Part shown: one piece after another, positions 9,257 to 18,907 of the stretch
Position numbering within the stretch: the stretch's first letter is position 1
Layout of the letters: every line of letters begins with the position of its first letter
Assembly (NCBI RefSeq): GCF_000568815.1
Contig: NZ_CP007201.1
Span: 930,001-994,000, forward strand
Origin: Sulfurospirillum multivorans DSM 12446
GTDB lineage: Bacteria > Campylobacterota > Campylobacteria > Campylobacterales > Sulfurospirillaceae
Direction: 5' to 3'
Length of the DNA: 64,000 nt
Made by a program: the position numbers and the translations under genes
Notes under the pieces: model-generated
Databases searched by the model: none
What the model was told of the DNA's origin: nothing
Seen by the model: only the letters and a program-made list of their open reading frames with translations

Positions 9257-10855
9257 ATGATGTTAAAAACAATTAAAGCTAAAACTATTTTTACGCTCTT
9301 TGTTGCAACGCTTGGTACGCTTGGTATTTTATTTTTTTTAATATCGTATGACTTTGAAAAATTGGCTAAAAGTCAATTTAAAACCTCTTCAACGATGCTC
9401 TCTTCTGCCTTTTTTCAAACCATCAAAGAGAGTATGAACTCCGGCGATCCACAAGTAATCGCAACTACCATTCAAAATGCGGCATCTATTTCGGGTGTAA
9501 CGCAACTGAAAGTGTATAAAAGTCCATCGGTTAAAGAGCTTTTTGCAAGCCCGAAAGATGAGCCGATTCCTGCAAAATTAGAGCCGCTTTTACACCAACA
9601 CACAGAGTTTTTTGAAGAGTTTAAAGAAAAAGATCAAGAGTACATACGCATAGCGCTTCCTCTCAAAGCCGAAGTATCGTGTCTTAGCTGCCATGCCAAT
9701 GCGAAAGAAAATGATGTTTTAGGTGTGAGCGAACTGATTATCTCGACACAAACATCTAAAGAGAGTATTTTTCGTGCCAAACTGCGCATTGTCTTTTTTA
9801 TGGCATTAGCGGTAGCCCTTATCTTGATAAGTTTTTCGCTCTTTTTTAAAAAAGAGATTTTTGGTGTCATTGAAACGTTACGGTTGATGGTTTATAACGT
9901 GGCAAAAGGTGATTGTGATTTAACAAAACGCCTTGAGATTAAGCAGTACGATGAACTAGGGGTTGTTTCATCGCTTATCAATGAGTTCTTATCCAAAATA
10001 CAAACGACACTTCACGATGTTAAAATAAGCTCCTCCCTCAATCAAGAGTCTGCCCAAGCCTTAAGAACGATTGCATCTTCTGTTGTTGAAAAGATTGCTT
10101 CGCAAATTGATGCGATTGCGCAAGTTCACCGTTCCATCATGGCAATACGCAGTGAAACAAATGAGTCGTATTCCCTCTCTCAAATAAGCTCTACGAATCT
10201 ACAAGAAGCACGAAAATCGCTCGGTCAGCTCTTTTGTGAGCTTGAAGCTTCCGTTGCAGCTATACAGTATGATAGTGAGCACGAAAGTGCATTAGCCGAT
10301 AAAATGACACAATTAACCACGCATGCCACACAGATCAAAACGGTTTTAGAGACGATTGAAGAGATTGCGTCGCAAACCAATCTGCTCTCTTTAAATGCGG
10401 CGATTGAGGCAGCGCGTGCGGGTGAGCATGGAAGAGGATTTGCCGTGGTGGCAGATGAAGTGCGTAAGTTGGCAGAGAAGACTCAAAAAAGCCTCGAAGA
10501 GATCAGTCTTGTCGTGCATGCTATTACCACAGGTATTTTGGAAATTAGCGCTGAAATTCAAAAGAGCTCTGAAAATGCCACAGCTATCTCGCTAAACTCT
10601 CAAACGTTGATTGATGAGGCAAAGAAGTCTGATGCAAAGCTTTTGTTGGCAACCCATAATGCAGACGAGACCATGCAAAAAAATAGCCAAACACTGCATC
10701 ATCTTGAAGCCTTGGTTGATGTGGCACACACCATGGTTCACCTCGCAGAGGAGACTCAAGAGACAACGCTCGGTTTACAAACCATTTGCACGGAGCAAGC
10801 AAAGAAGAGTGATGATTTAAAAAGCATGCTTCAAGCCTTTCGTACCCAAAAATAA
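9257..10855 (+). CDS. Methyl-accepting chemotaxis protein with a heme c motif in its sensor domain
   Basis: 532 residues. A first membrane helix lies at about 10-28, followed by a periplasmic domain of ~150 residues that carries SCLSCHAN, with C142, C145 and H146 making a complete c-type heme site. A second helix follows at about 172-195, then a HAMP-like region and a cytoplasmic signalling domain with the conserved hairpin [19 protein letters not shown]. The periplasmic part resembles the DUF3365/Tll0287-like heme sensor group. Such a receptor could sense redox state or a gas ligand; its place 35 bp behind the bc1 operon fits energy taxis. Ligand and redox role are inferred. Confidence 0.9.
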   Translation: MMLKTIKAKTIFTLFVATLGTLGILFFLISYDFEKLAKSQFKTSSTMLSSAFFQTIKESMNSGDPQVIATTIQNAASISGVTQLKVYKSPSVKELFASPKDEPIPAKLEPLLHQHTEFFEEFKEKDQEYIRIALPLKAEVSCLSCHANAKENDVLGVSELIISTQTSKESIFRAKLRIVFFMALAVALILISFSLFFKKEIFGVIETLRLMVYNVAKGDCDLTKRLEIKQYDELGVVSSLINEFLSKIQTTLHDVKISSSLNQESAQALRTIASSVVEKIASQIDAIAQVHRSIMAIRSETNESYSLSQISSTNLQEARKSLGQLFCELEASVAAIQYDSEHESALADKMTQLTTHATQIKTVLETIEEIASQTNLLSLNAAIEAARAGEHGRGFAVVADEVRKLAEKTQKSLEEISLVVHAITTGILEISAEIQKSSENATAISLNSQTLIDEAKKSDAKLLLATHNADETMQKNSQTLHHLEALVDVAHTMVHLAEETQETTLGLQTICTEQAKKSDDLKSMLQAFRTQK

Positions 10856-10859
10856 TCTC

Positions 10860-10902
10860 AACTCTCTTCCTTTTTTAGCCGAAGAGAGTTCTCCTTTTCT
10901 TT
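10860..10902 (+). terminator. Terminator after the heme chemoreceptor
   Basis: A 10-bp stem (AACTCTCTTC with GAAGAGAGTT) around a loop of about 11 bases, then a pyrimidine-rich run. Confidence 0.8.
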
Positions 10903-11144
10903 CCTGTTTTTTCGTCAAATTAACGCTGTTTACCTGCGATTATTTTGCTCTTTTTTTTATTTAAAATTTTCCTTGAAGCTTCAAATTAATTCTTAATACA
11001 ACGGGCAAATTAAAGGTTTAGACAGATGGGTTTATGCGTCTGTCTGGATGCGTTTAAGCGCAGGGCGTAGCGCATCGTTTTTGGCATAAATTAACGTCAT
11101 AACCATTTTACATGTAAAGTGGTTTTATCTTCAAGGAGAAACAT
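10903..11144 (+). promoter_or_regulatory. Long structured leader region of the major porin gene
   Basis: About 240 bases with no gene. It contains a perfect palindrome TTGAAGCTTCAA (10973-10984), an inverted repeat AGACAGA/TCTGTCT (11020-11045), a second one GATGCG/CGCATC just after it, and a TTACATGTAA copy (11108-11117) inside a 22-base hairpin directly before the ribosome-binding site. A highly expressed porin with a folded 5' leader is plausible; I did not find a clear -35/-10 pair. Confidence 0.45.
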
Positions 11145-12344
11145 ATGAAATTGGCAAATCTTAGTGTGGCAGCGCTGTGTCTTGCAGGACTTAGCACCTG
11201 TTCTTTTGGTGCCGATACCTTAGCGGATGCTTTCAAAGAGGGCAAAATCAGTGGTGAACTCAAAGCATTTTACTGGGATCGCGACCGCAATCCTTCTATC
11301 AATTCAGCTTCCATCTTCAACACGGGCGTCGTACTTGGTTACACCACATGCTCATACAATGGCTTTAGCCTTGGCTTAACAGGGCAAGCCAACAGTGCGC
11401 CATTTGCAAGTGGCACGGCTAAAACGCAGTTTGGTTGGGATGAGTACGGCTCAGGTGCACAACTTTCCGAAGCCTATTTAGCGTACAGTGCGGGCAAAAC
11501 CACCGTTCAAGTCGGACGCATGTTTTTAAATACACCACTTATCGCTTCTTTGGGCAATCGTATCGTTAAAGAGGCATTTGAAGGTGCAAACATCGTCAAT
11601 ACCGATCTTCCCAACACAACATTAACCGCAGCCTACGTGCAAAAATTCCAAGCGCAAACCGATGGAGCGGGCAACATCGGCAAATTTACCACCTATAATA
11701 ATCCTTACGGGGTCTCACCACTCTTGGAAGATGGTGCATACACCCTCGTTGCGGTCAATAAAAGCATCACAGGATTAACCTTAACCGCGGCGTATGCGGA
11801 AGACTTGGAAACCAACGGAGCGATGGCGTACGCAGAAGCGGCGTACAGTGTTGCCGTGAATGCTTTTATCTACGGCTTGAGCGCACAATACTACTACAGC
11901 GACAAAGAGGTCACGGGGAGCAAAGATGCTGATCTTTACGGCTTAAAAGCAAACCTAGGGTATGGCGCACTCAGTGGTTATGTCGCGTACACAACTGTGA
12001 GCAAAGATGCTACCGTGACACCGGGCATTGGTTGGGGCGCAGACCTTGCGTATACAGGAACCATCATTCTCTCCAGCAGTTACCCTGCCAATACCGATGC
12101 TTATGCCATCGGGCTTGGCTACGCGTTTACGCCTACGACAACGCTTGGGACAAGTTATACGATAACCGATGATGATGACCTCTCGTATGGCAAAGCATCG
12201 TATGTTTCACTCACGGGCAATTACGCCTTTGATGGCGCGCTCAAGGGGCTCAGTTTCCTTGTGATGTACGATAAAGAGTACCGTGATTTAGCAGGGGCTC
12301 AAGACAAAGATGAGTTTAGATTTAGTGCCAGTTATAAGTTCTAA
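11145..12344 (+). CDS. Major outer-membrane porin, Campylobacter type
   Basis: 399 residues with a Sec signal peptide (cleavage near FGA-DT). The mature start LADAFKEGKISGELKAFYW, the alternating hydrophobic strands, and the terminal aromatic strand EFRFSASYKF are typical of the Campylobacterota major porin family. It provides the main diffusion channel for small polar solutes. The gene stands alone with a good ribosome-binding site (AAGGAG) and a double-palindrome terminator behind it. Confidence 0.9.
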   Translation: MKLANLSVAALCLAGLSTCSFGADTLADAFKEGKISGELKAFYWDRDRNPSINSASIFNTGVVLGYTTCSYNGFSLGLTGQANSAPFASGTAKTQFGWDEYGSGAQLSEAYLAYSAGKTTVQVGRMFLNTPLIASLGNRIVKEAFEGANIVNTDLPNTTLTAAYVQKFQAQTDGAGNIGKFTTYNNPYGVSPLLEDGAYTLVAVNKSITGLTLTAAYAEDLETNGAMAYAEAAYSVAVNAFIYGLSAQYYYSDKEVTGSKDADLYGLKANLGYGALSGYVAYTTVSKDATVTPGIGWGADLAYTGTIILSSSYPANTDAYAIGLGYAFTPTTTLGTSYTITDDDDLSYGKASYVSLTGNYAFDGALKGLSFLVMYDKEYRDLAGAQDKDEFRFSASYKF

Positions 12345-12354
12345 AACGCCTCAG

Positions 12355-12390
12355 CGCTTTTACATGTAAGCTTACATGTAAAAGCGTTTT
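12355..12390. terminator. Bidirectional terminator built from two TTACATGTAA copies
   Basis: A perfect 32-base inverted repeat (12355-12386) whose arms each contain one TTACATGTAA (12360-12369 and 12372-12381) joined by GC. It is flanked by A-rich and T-rich tracts and lies between the convergent porin gene and REC-EAL gene, so it can serve both. Confidence 0.8.
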
Positions 12391-14379
12391 CTAAAACATT
12401 TCAGGTCTTCCAAAGTGGTAGCCTTGGGAGAAATCAACGCCTATGTCGCGTACCATCTCGTAAATGGCTTCGCTCTCGACAAACTCTGCGACGGTGGTGA
12501 GATTCTGTTTTTTGGCAAACAGCACGATGGTTTCAACGATGTGTTGGCTGGCGGTGTTGTGTTTAATATTTTTAATCAAACTTCCATCGATTTTAAGAAT
12601 ATCAGGCTCGTACGAAAGCAGTCGCTCAAAGTTAGAATACCCCGTTCCAAAGTCATCAATCGCGATCTTAACGCCCCTTGCTTTCACCCTTTGAATAAAA
12701 TGTTTAATCAGAAAAAAGTCTTTAATATCTTCACTCTCTAAGAGCTCAAAAATGACACGATGCGCCTCGCTCTCATGCTTAATCAAAAGGTGTTCAATAT
12801 AATCCGTGATTTCATCGCGCTCAATGTCATGCACGGAGAGGTTGATGGAGATCGCAACATCGGGGACTTTCAGTAGTGCTTCAAACGAGTTATCCAAAAC
12901 GATCTTGGTGATTTTGGAGTAGTAGCGTCCTTTTTTGGCGATTTCTAAAAAATAAAATGGTGTTAAAAGCTGCCCCTCTTCGGTCACAAGGCGTACTAAG
13001 GATTCGTATTTTTCAACTTTTTGAGTGGTGTTATTGACGATGGGCTGGAAGTACGAGATGATTTTACGATTGTCAATCGCGGTCTTAATCATATGAATCG
13101 TCTCAATATTTTTAAGCGCATTTTCATACTCAATGCCGGAGAGCCCATCGGCGTAGATAATGGATTGTTTGTTTTGGATCGCATTTTCGATGCCAATTTT
13201 GGCATCTTCAAAGATTTTGAAAATGCCATACGTAAAGCTACAAATCACAGAGATGTCGTATTCAACGGTATCGACTTTGACGATATATTCTTTGACATTG
13301 GCTAAAAATTGCTCTAAAACAGCGTGGATCTCCTCTTTACTTGCCTTGCAGTTACGTCGATTGATCGCAAAGGCGTACAAGCCATTTTCAAGGTGATACA
13401 CCCTTTGAAATCCCCAACGATTGGGCATAAGATAGAGCATGTTTTTACCAAAAGCCATTTCGATTTTTTCAACGCTGGCTTTGTCATAAAACTTCTCTAA
13501 GATGGTGTAGTCTTCGATTTGCACCAAGATCAGCACGGAAAGACGGTTCGCTTCTAAAAAGTCGAAAAGTTGCTTTTTATCGCTCATGATCGCGGTAATG
13601 TCATGGCGCAACGAGATGTACTCTTCCACCTCACCATCAGGATTTAATATGGGCTGAATGGTTGTCTTGACATAGTAAGTATCACCGTTTTTAGCGCGGT
13701 TTTTCACGATGCCTTGCCATGTTTTTTTCTCATCCTTAATCGTTTTCCAAAGATCCCTAAAAGCCGTTTTGGGCATATCGGGATGACGAATGATATTGTG
13801 CGATCTGCCTATCAGCTCCTCTTTGGTGTACCCAGAAATTTGGCAAAATTTATCATTGACAAAGGTGATGACCCCTTTAGGGTCGGATTTAGAGATGATG
13901 GAGCTGAGATTGGTGATGTTTTCATACTGTTTGAGCAGAAGAACATTTTTGGCATTTTCATACCGAAGGTGAATTTTTTCGATCACCTTGTGCAACGTTT
14001 GGATCAGTTGCGAGATATTTAGAGGCTTGAGCAGGTACCCATCCACGCCCGCTTCAATGGTTTGGGTGAGAAAGTTTGACTCATGGTGAGCAGAGAGAAC
14101 GATGATCGCCACGTCAGCGCTGATGGTGCGAATGCTCTGTATCAGCTCAATGCCATTCATGCGTGGCATCGTAATGTCTGTGATGACAATGTCGATCTTT
14201 GCGTGCGAATCGGCATACAGACGTGCGCCTTCCTCTCCGTCTTCGCCTACAATAACGGTGTCAAAAAATTCTGAAAAAAGACTGGTCGCCGCATTTCTTG
14301 CTTGTGGATCATCTTCAATGTAAAGAAGCGTCATCCCCCGACTCATCTGCTTCAACGATGCTATTTGCTTGCGCTCCAT
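12391..14379 (-). CDS. Response regulator with PAS, degenerate GGDEF and EAL domains
   Basis: 662 residues. Order: receiver (about 15-130, phospho-acceptor in VITDITMPRMNG), PAS with its PAC segment (about 150-265), a GGDEF-like region (about 280-410) that lacks a recognisable GG(D/E)EF motif, and an EAL domain (about 425-660) with ESLVRL and DDFGTGYSNFERL. The EAL residues seem intact, so c-di-GMP hydrolysis is plausible; the GGDEF part is probably not a cyclase. The start overlaps the 3' end of the decarboxylase gene by 65 bp; internal ATGs at 14346 and 14334 are alternative starts and would shorten the overlap to 32 or 20 bp. Confidence 0.88.
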   Translation of the reverse strand: MERKQIASLKQMSRGMTLLYIEDDPQARNAATSLFSEFFDTVIVGEDGEEGARLYADSHAKIDIVITDITMPRMNGIELIQSIRTISADVAIIVLSAHHESNFLTQTIEAGVDGYLLKPLNISQLIQTLHKVIEKIHLRYENAKNVLLLKQYENITNLSSIISKSDPKGVITFVNDKFCQISGYTKEELIGRSHNIIRHPDMPKTAFRDLWKTIKDEKKTWQGIVKNRAKNGDTYYVKTTIQPILNPDGEVEEYISLRHDITAIMSDKKQLFDFLEANRLSVLILVQIEDYTILEKFYDKASVEKIEMAFGKNMLYLMPNRWGFQRVYHLENGLYAFAINRRNCKASKEEIHAVLEQFLANVKEYIVKVDTVEYDISVICSFTYGIFKIFEDAKIGIENAIQNKQSIIYADGLSGIEYENALKNIETIHMIKTAIDNRKIISYFQPIVNNTTQKVEKYESLVRLVTEEGQLLTPFYFLEIAKKGRYYSKITKIVLDNSFEALLKVPDVAISINLSVHDIERDEITDYIEHLLIKHESEAHRVIFELLESEDIKDFFLIKHFIQRVKARGVKIAIDDFGTGYSNFERLLSYEPDILKIDGSLIKNIKHNTASQHIVETIVLFAKKQNLTTVAEFVESEAIYEMVRDIGVDFSQGYHFGRPEMF

Positions 14380-15205
14380 AGCGTATTCCCCCTATTGGTT
14401 GCCCGAATTTGACAGGACCTGTATTGCCAAGGTCGAGATCGATGGACTCTTTTTCAAAAAGCATAACAATGGTAGACCCCATTTCAAAATGACCAAGTTC
14501 ATCTCCTTTTGAGAGCGAAAGATCGTCATAACGATAACATTGTTGAAGGCTTGATTTGGCATTTGTCTGAATGTTGGCATCAAATGTAAACGCCATTTTG
14601 CCCACATTTAAAGCACCAACGAAGATCATGTAAAAAAGTCTATTCTCTTTGGTGTAACATTCTAGCACAACACGCTCGTTTTCGATGAAAAGTCCATCAA
14701 TTTTACGAAGCCATGTGAAGTTTACGGGGTAAAGCTTCCCAGGAATGTGCACCGCTTTGGCAATTCGCATATCAATAGGAACGTGGTAACGGTGATAATC
14801 ACGCGGCGAGAGGTAGAAGTTGACAAACGCTCCTCCATCCAAGCGCGCTTTTTTATCTTTTGCGATGTAATCGCCCAAAAGGCGTCTCACATCGTAGCTA
14901 AATCCTTTAATTTGTAACGCAAGATGCTCTTCAATACTTCCAAAAGCGCTCACACAACTATCGCAAGGCGAGATCACTGTTTTTTCACTGATGTTAAAAA
15001 GGCGACGCGTTTTAAAACGTCTGGTAAAAAGCGCATTCAAACTCTTGTACGAAGATGCTTCTTCAAATTCCGTCAAATCCACCTTCATCATCGCCGTATA
15101 CGACTGGTTGATGATGCGTTGCAGTGAGCTTGGAAACTCTTTAGACGCGAAAACGCCAAAAAGACGAGACGCAATAGAACTCTTAAAGTTAGGGTAACGT
15201 TGCAT
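14315..15205 (-). CDS. psd: Phosphatidylserine decarboxylase proenzyme
   Basis: 296 residues from the ATG at 15205. The family motif F-x-x-F-F/N is seen as LNALFTRRFK, a substrate-site YLSPRDYHRYH is present, and the self-cleavage site is the G-S of FEMGSTIVML, where Ser becomes the pyruvoyl group. The enzyme makes phosphatidylethanolamine at the inner membrane. A longer frame reaches a GTG at 15310, but that would run into the divergent helicase gene, and the shorter start fits the known length in relatives. The usual LGST box is MGST here. Confidence 0.9.
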   Translation of the reverse strand: MQRYPNFKSSIASRLFGVFASKEFPSSLQRIINQSYTAMMKVDLTEFEEASSYKSLNALFTRRFKTRRLFNISEKTVISPCDSCVSAFGSIEEHLALQIKGFSYDVRRLLGDYIAKDKKARLDGGAFVNFYLSPRDYHRYHVPIDMRIAKAVHIPGKLYPVNFTWLRKIDGLFIENERVVLECYTKENRLFYMIFVGALNVGKMAFTFDANIQTNAKSSLQQCYRYDDLSLSKGDELGHFEMGSTIVMLFEKESIDLDLGNTGPVKFGQPIGGIRYGAQANSIVEADESGDDASLH

Positions 15206-15297
15206 GAGACTCTTTCGATTTTTTTCGTAGATTTCTTTAAAGGATTGATTATACCCAATCAATACGTTTCTTGCAAAAAATGTGATATATTTGCGCC

Positions 15298-16689
15298 ATG
15301 AAAACAACACAAACCCACTCTTTTGAGCAACTGATCACCAATGCGGACATGTTAGCCAACCTCTCACAGCTTGGCTACACCACCATGACGCCCATCCAAG
15401 AGGCATCCTTAGCGCACATCATCGCAGGGCGCGACATCGTCGCCAAAGCCAAAACAGGCAGTGGCAAAACTGCCGCGTTTGGACTGCCACTGCTTTTAGC
15501 TTTACATGTAAACTCCATGCACATCCAATCGGTCGTACTTTGCCCCACGCGTGAACTTGCCGAACAAGTCTCTGCGGAGCTCAGACGTTTGGCTCGGTTT
15601 GCCCATAACATCAAGATCGTCACGCTGTGTGGTGGTGCTCGTTTTGTACCACAGTGCATCAACCTAGAGCATGGCGCACACATCGTCGTCGGCACACCTG
15701 GGCGCATTTTGCAACATTTGCAAGAAAAAACCATCAACTTTGAGCACATCAAAACGCTCGTACTCGATGAAGCCGATCGCATGCTTGACATGGGCTTTTA
15801 CGAAGACATTGAGAAGATCATCGCCAAGATGCCACAAAAACGTCAAACCTTGCTTTTCTCTGCAACCTTCCCCAAAGAGATCGAGCGCATGTGCAATGAA
15901 GTGCAAAATGACGCTTTACATGTAAGCATTGAAGAAGAGGCAACCACGTCTCCGAACATCACACAAATCTGCTACACCGTCGAGCCACGCGAAAAAGAAG
16001 CGGCACTCAAAGGCGTTTTACTGGAAAGCGATGCCAAGTCGGTCATCATCTTTTGCAAAACCAAAATAGGCGTCGCAGAGCTTCAAGGTTACCTTTTAGA
16101 TGAAGGCTTTGATGTGCTTTCTTTACATGGCGACTTAGAGCAGATAGACCGTGATGAGCACCTGCTTCTCTTTGCCAACGGCAGTTCCCAAATCCTCGTA
16201 GCGACTGATCTTGCCTCACGTGGACTGGATGTCAAAGATGTCGAGATGGTCATCAACTACGAACTACCTCAAACGATGGAAATCTACACACACAGAATTG
16301 GTCGAACAGGACGCATGGAAAAAGAGGGCATGGCCGTGAGTTTTGTCACGCCAAGAGAAGAGGGCTTTTTTGAAGAACTTACCGAGTCCAATTTCGCCTT
16401 TACATGTAAAAGCATCAGCGACCTAAATCCAACCCTCTCAAAGCCAAAAAAAGCCCTCTACATCACACTTTGCATCGACGCAGGCAAAAAGCATAAAATG
16501 CGCGCAGGCGACATACTAGGAACGCTGACCAAAGACTTAGGACTGGAAGCTGGCGTTATCGGTAAAATCGACATCTTAGAGAAATTTTCCTACGTCGCCA
16601 TAGCGCGCGAATACGCTGATAAAGCGTTTGATGGGCTTTGTGCTACTACGATTAAAAATAGACGGTTTAAGATTTGGAAGTTGGGATAA
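15298..16689 (+). CDS. dbpA: DEAD-box ATP-dependent RNA helicase, DbpA type
   Basis: 463 residues. Helicase motifs in order: Q motif (MTPIQEASL), Walker A AKTGSGKTAAF, PTRELAE, DEAD (VLDEADRMLD), SAT (LFSATFP), then HRIGRTGR. The last ~75 residues (KHKMRAGDILGTLTKDLG to the end) are the DbpA RNA-binding domain, which targets hairpin 92 of 23S rRNA in known members, so a role in large-subunit assembly is likely. The gene holds three TTACATGTAA copies (15502, 15916, 16400), read as LHV, LHV and FTCK. Confidence 0.93.
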   Translation: MKTTQTHSFEQLITNADMLANLSQLGYTTMTPIQEASLAHIIAGRDIVAKAKTGSGKTAAFGLPLLLALHVNSMHIQSVVLCPTRELAEQVSAELRRLARFAHNIKIVTLCGGARFVPQCINLEHGAHIVVGTPGRILQHLQEKTINFEHIKTLVLDEADRMLDMGFYEDIEKIIAKMPQKRQTLLFSATFPKEIERMCNEVQNDALHVSIEEEATTSPNITQICYTVEPREKEAALKGVLLESDAKSVIIFCKTKIGVAELQGYLLDEGFDVLSLHGDLEQIDRDEHLLLFANGSSQILVATDLASRGLDVKDVEMVINYELPQTMEIYTHRIGRTGRMEKEGMAVSFVTPREEGFFEELTESNFAFTCKSISDLNPTLSKPKKALYITLCIDAGKKHKMRAGDILGTLTKDLGLEAGVIGKIDILEKFSYVAIAREYADKAFDGLCATTIKNRRFKIWKLG

Positions 16690-16797
16690 AAATAGTATTT
16701 TTTAAAATATATATAAAATTTGTTAAAAATTTACAAAAATAAGCTTTATTTTGTTTTTATAGTGATATTATACAAGTAATAAAACGAGGAGTTACTC

Positions 16798-18069
16798 ATG
16801 TTAGTACAATTTAGTGTTGATAATTATCGCTCGATTAAAGACAAAGTCACTTTGAGTATGATGACCTCCACTAAAGATAAAGAACGATGCTTTAAAATTC
16901 GAAATTATGAGTTACTCAATAGTGCGGTTATTTATGGTGCAAACGCAAGTGGGAAAAGCAATGTTTTGAGTGCTATGTCATTTATGAAAAATGTTGTTCT
17001 TAATAAAATGAAAGTCATTCAATCAACAGATACACTTCCGCATGATCCTTTTAAACTGAATACTGCAACACAAGATGCTTCAAGCACCTTTGAGATTATC
17101 TTTTTTATTGGCACGGCTAAATACCGTTACGGTTTTGAAATGGATACTACAACGGTTTATGCTGAATGGCTCTATGCCGATGAAAAAGGAAAAGAAGCAA
17201 AACTGTTTTACAGAGAAGCCGATGAAGAAGAATATGTCAATCCTTCTTTTAAAGAGGGGTATCAATTTTTTGACAAAAAAAATTTAAAAATTAATATTTC
17301 AAAAAATCAACTCTTTCTTTGGAAATGTGACCAAAATGATGGTGAAATTTCTAAAAGTATTTTGAATTGGTTCAAGTATATTAATATCATCAATGGTATT
17401 AGTCATGATGGATATATTAATTATACGATGCAACAAATGGAACATGAGGATTTTAGAACTGAAATCATTAAGTTTGTAAAGACGGCAGATATTGGTCTTG
17501 AAGATATTCAATTGGAAGAAACGGATATTCCCAAAGATATGTTAGAAAAATTAATGGCATTAGAAAAATTAAAAGAAAACAATATAGAGGTTATTAATTT
17601 TAAGCAAGTCGCTATCAATACCTACCATAGAAAATTTGATGAACAAAACAATGCAGTTGGGAGAGAAGTTTTTGAGCTGGATAAAGAAGAGTCTTTAGGT
17701 ACGCGTAAATTTTTTAAAATGTCAGCACCGATTTTAAATACCTTACAAGAAGGCAAAATTTTAGCGATTGATGAACTTGATGCAAGTTTACATCCAATGC
17801 TTACGATGCACCTCATTAAACTTTTTCATGACCCAAAAGTGAACACAAAGAATGCCCAATTGATTTTCACAACGCATGATACCAACCTTTTAAAGCCACA
17901 TTTGTTTAGACGAGATCAAATTTGGTTTACGGAAAAAGACGTGTATGGTTCTACTCATCTGAATGCGTTAGCAGAGTTTAAAGATGTACGAAAAGACGCA
18001 GATTTTGAGAAAGAGTACATTCAAGGAAAATACGGAGCCATCCCGTATCTTGGAAAGTTTGAGTTTTAG
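16798..18069 (+). CDS. AAA family ATPase, RloA/AbiL-type
   Basis: 423 residues. The N-terminus VQFSVDNYRSIKDKV is typical of SMC-like/OLD-like AAA_15/AAA_21 ATPases. Walker A is GANASGKSN (47-55), Walker B is ILAIDELDASLHP, and a switch motif FTTHDTNLL follows. No nuclease domain is fused. The RloB-like gene starts 2 bp after its stop. The pair matches RloA-RloB, first described as restriction-linked genes in Campylobacter and related to the AbiL abortive-infection system. A role in phage defence is inference. The stretch is visibly more AT-rich than its neighbours and has no TTACATGTAA, consistent with transfer. Confidence 0.82.
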   Translation: MLVQFSVDNYRSIKDKVTLSMMTSTKDKERCFKIRNYELLNSAVIYGANASGKSNVLSAMSFMKNVVLNKMKVIQSTDTLPHDPFKLNTATQDASSTFEIIFFIGTAKYRYGFEMDTTTVYAEWLYADEKGKEAKLFYREADEEEYVNPSFKEGYQFFDKKNLKINISKNQLFLWKCDQNDGEISKSILNWFKYINIINGISHDGYINYTMQQMEHEDFRTEIIKFVKTADIGLEDIQLEETDIPKDMLEKLMALEKLKENNIEVINFKQVAINTYHRKFDEQNNAVGREVFELDKEESLGTRKFFKMSAPILNTLQEGKILAIDELDASLHPMLTMHLIKLFHDPKVNTKNAQLIFTTHDTNLLKPHLFRRDQIWFTEKDVYGSTHLNALAEFKDVRKDADFEKEYIQGKYGAIPYLGKFEF

Positions 18070-18071
18070 CT

Positions 18072-18812
18072 ATGAGAAGAAAAGATAAAGAGGCTGAACA
18101 AGCACGAAAAAGAGAGCAAACCAAACAGGAATTAAAACGTACAATTGCAACGAAAGAGCAAATTCCTGACATTATCATAGCTTGTGAAGATGAGGCTTCT
18201 GCACCTACTTATTTTAAAGCACTTATTGGACAGTTAAGAGAGTCACGAAAAATTACACCAGACTCTTTTGTCATTGCAAAACATACTAATACCCATCCTA
18301 CAGGAATTTTGGAAGATTTAAAAAAGCATCGATGTAAATTTAGTGGTAAAAGCTATAAAGATTTTAAACACAAATGGATTGTGATCGATAGAGATAAAGA
18401 ACACGTGAATGGCGGAGGACATAGTCCCGAAGATTTTAACAGTGCATTAGCCCAAGCTAAAAGTTTAAAAGTTGATGTGGCTTATTCTAACGATGCGTTT
18501 GAATTGTGGTATTTACTTCATTTTAACCCTCGTGAAACAGCCATTTTAAGAGATGAGCTTTTAACACAAGTGATAGAAAAATTGCAAGCTCGAAATGAGT
18601 CTAAATTTGGACAACTTGATAAAGATACCATTAAACAAGCTGTTTTTACAAAACTTATTTTTGATGAACTTCAGGCTTTGCAAGAAACTGCCATTAAAAA
18701 TGCAGAAAGATTAATGGCATCTTATGAAGTAGCTCATAATCCAGAAAATGATAATCCCTCAACGACAGTACATGTATTAGTGAAATTGTTAAATAGTTTA
18801 TGGATAGAATAA
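18072..18812 (+). CDS. RloB-like protein, partner of the AAA ATPase
   Basis: 246 residues. A basic charged N-terminus is followed by IIIACEDEASAPTYFKAL with a conserved glutamate, then WIVIDRDKEH with a D-x-D pair, and AYSNDAFELWYLLHFN. This is the RloB pattern, a TOPRIM-like nuclease fold in family descriptions. The tight spacing to the ATPase gene indicates one operon. In the AbiL-type model the ATPase senses infection and this protein cuts nucleic acid; that is not shown here. Confidence 0.82.
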   Translation: MRRKDKEAEQARKREQTKQELKRTIATKEQIPDIIIACEDEASAPTYFKALIGQLRESRKITPDSFVIAKHTNTHPTGILEDLKKHRCKFSGKSYKDFKHKWIVIDRDKEHVNGGGHSPEDFNSALAQAKSLKVDVAYSNDAFELWYLLHFNPRETAILRDELLTQVIEKLQARNESKFGQLDKDTIKQAVFTKLIFDELQALQETAIKNAERLMASYEVAHNPENDNPSTTVHVLVKLLNSLWIE

Positions 18813-18828
18813 ATTTGCGGATATATTT

Positions 18829-18860
18829 AATGCCTAAAAAGGCTATATTTAGGCATTTTT
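18829..18860 (+). terminator. Terminator after the RloA/RloB pair
   Basis: A 10-bp perfect stem AATGCCTAAA / TTTAGGCATT with a 9-base loop, followed by T-rich sequence. Confidence 0.85.
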
Positions 18861-18907
18861 ACGCTTTTTATCCTTAATAATTGTGGATATTTTTGCGCTC
18901 TTAAATC

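Noticed and set aside
15205-15310. A longer N-terminus of phosphatidylserine decarboxylase
   Set aside because: It would start inside the divergent helicase gene; the shorter form fits family length and has a start codon in the right place.
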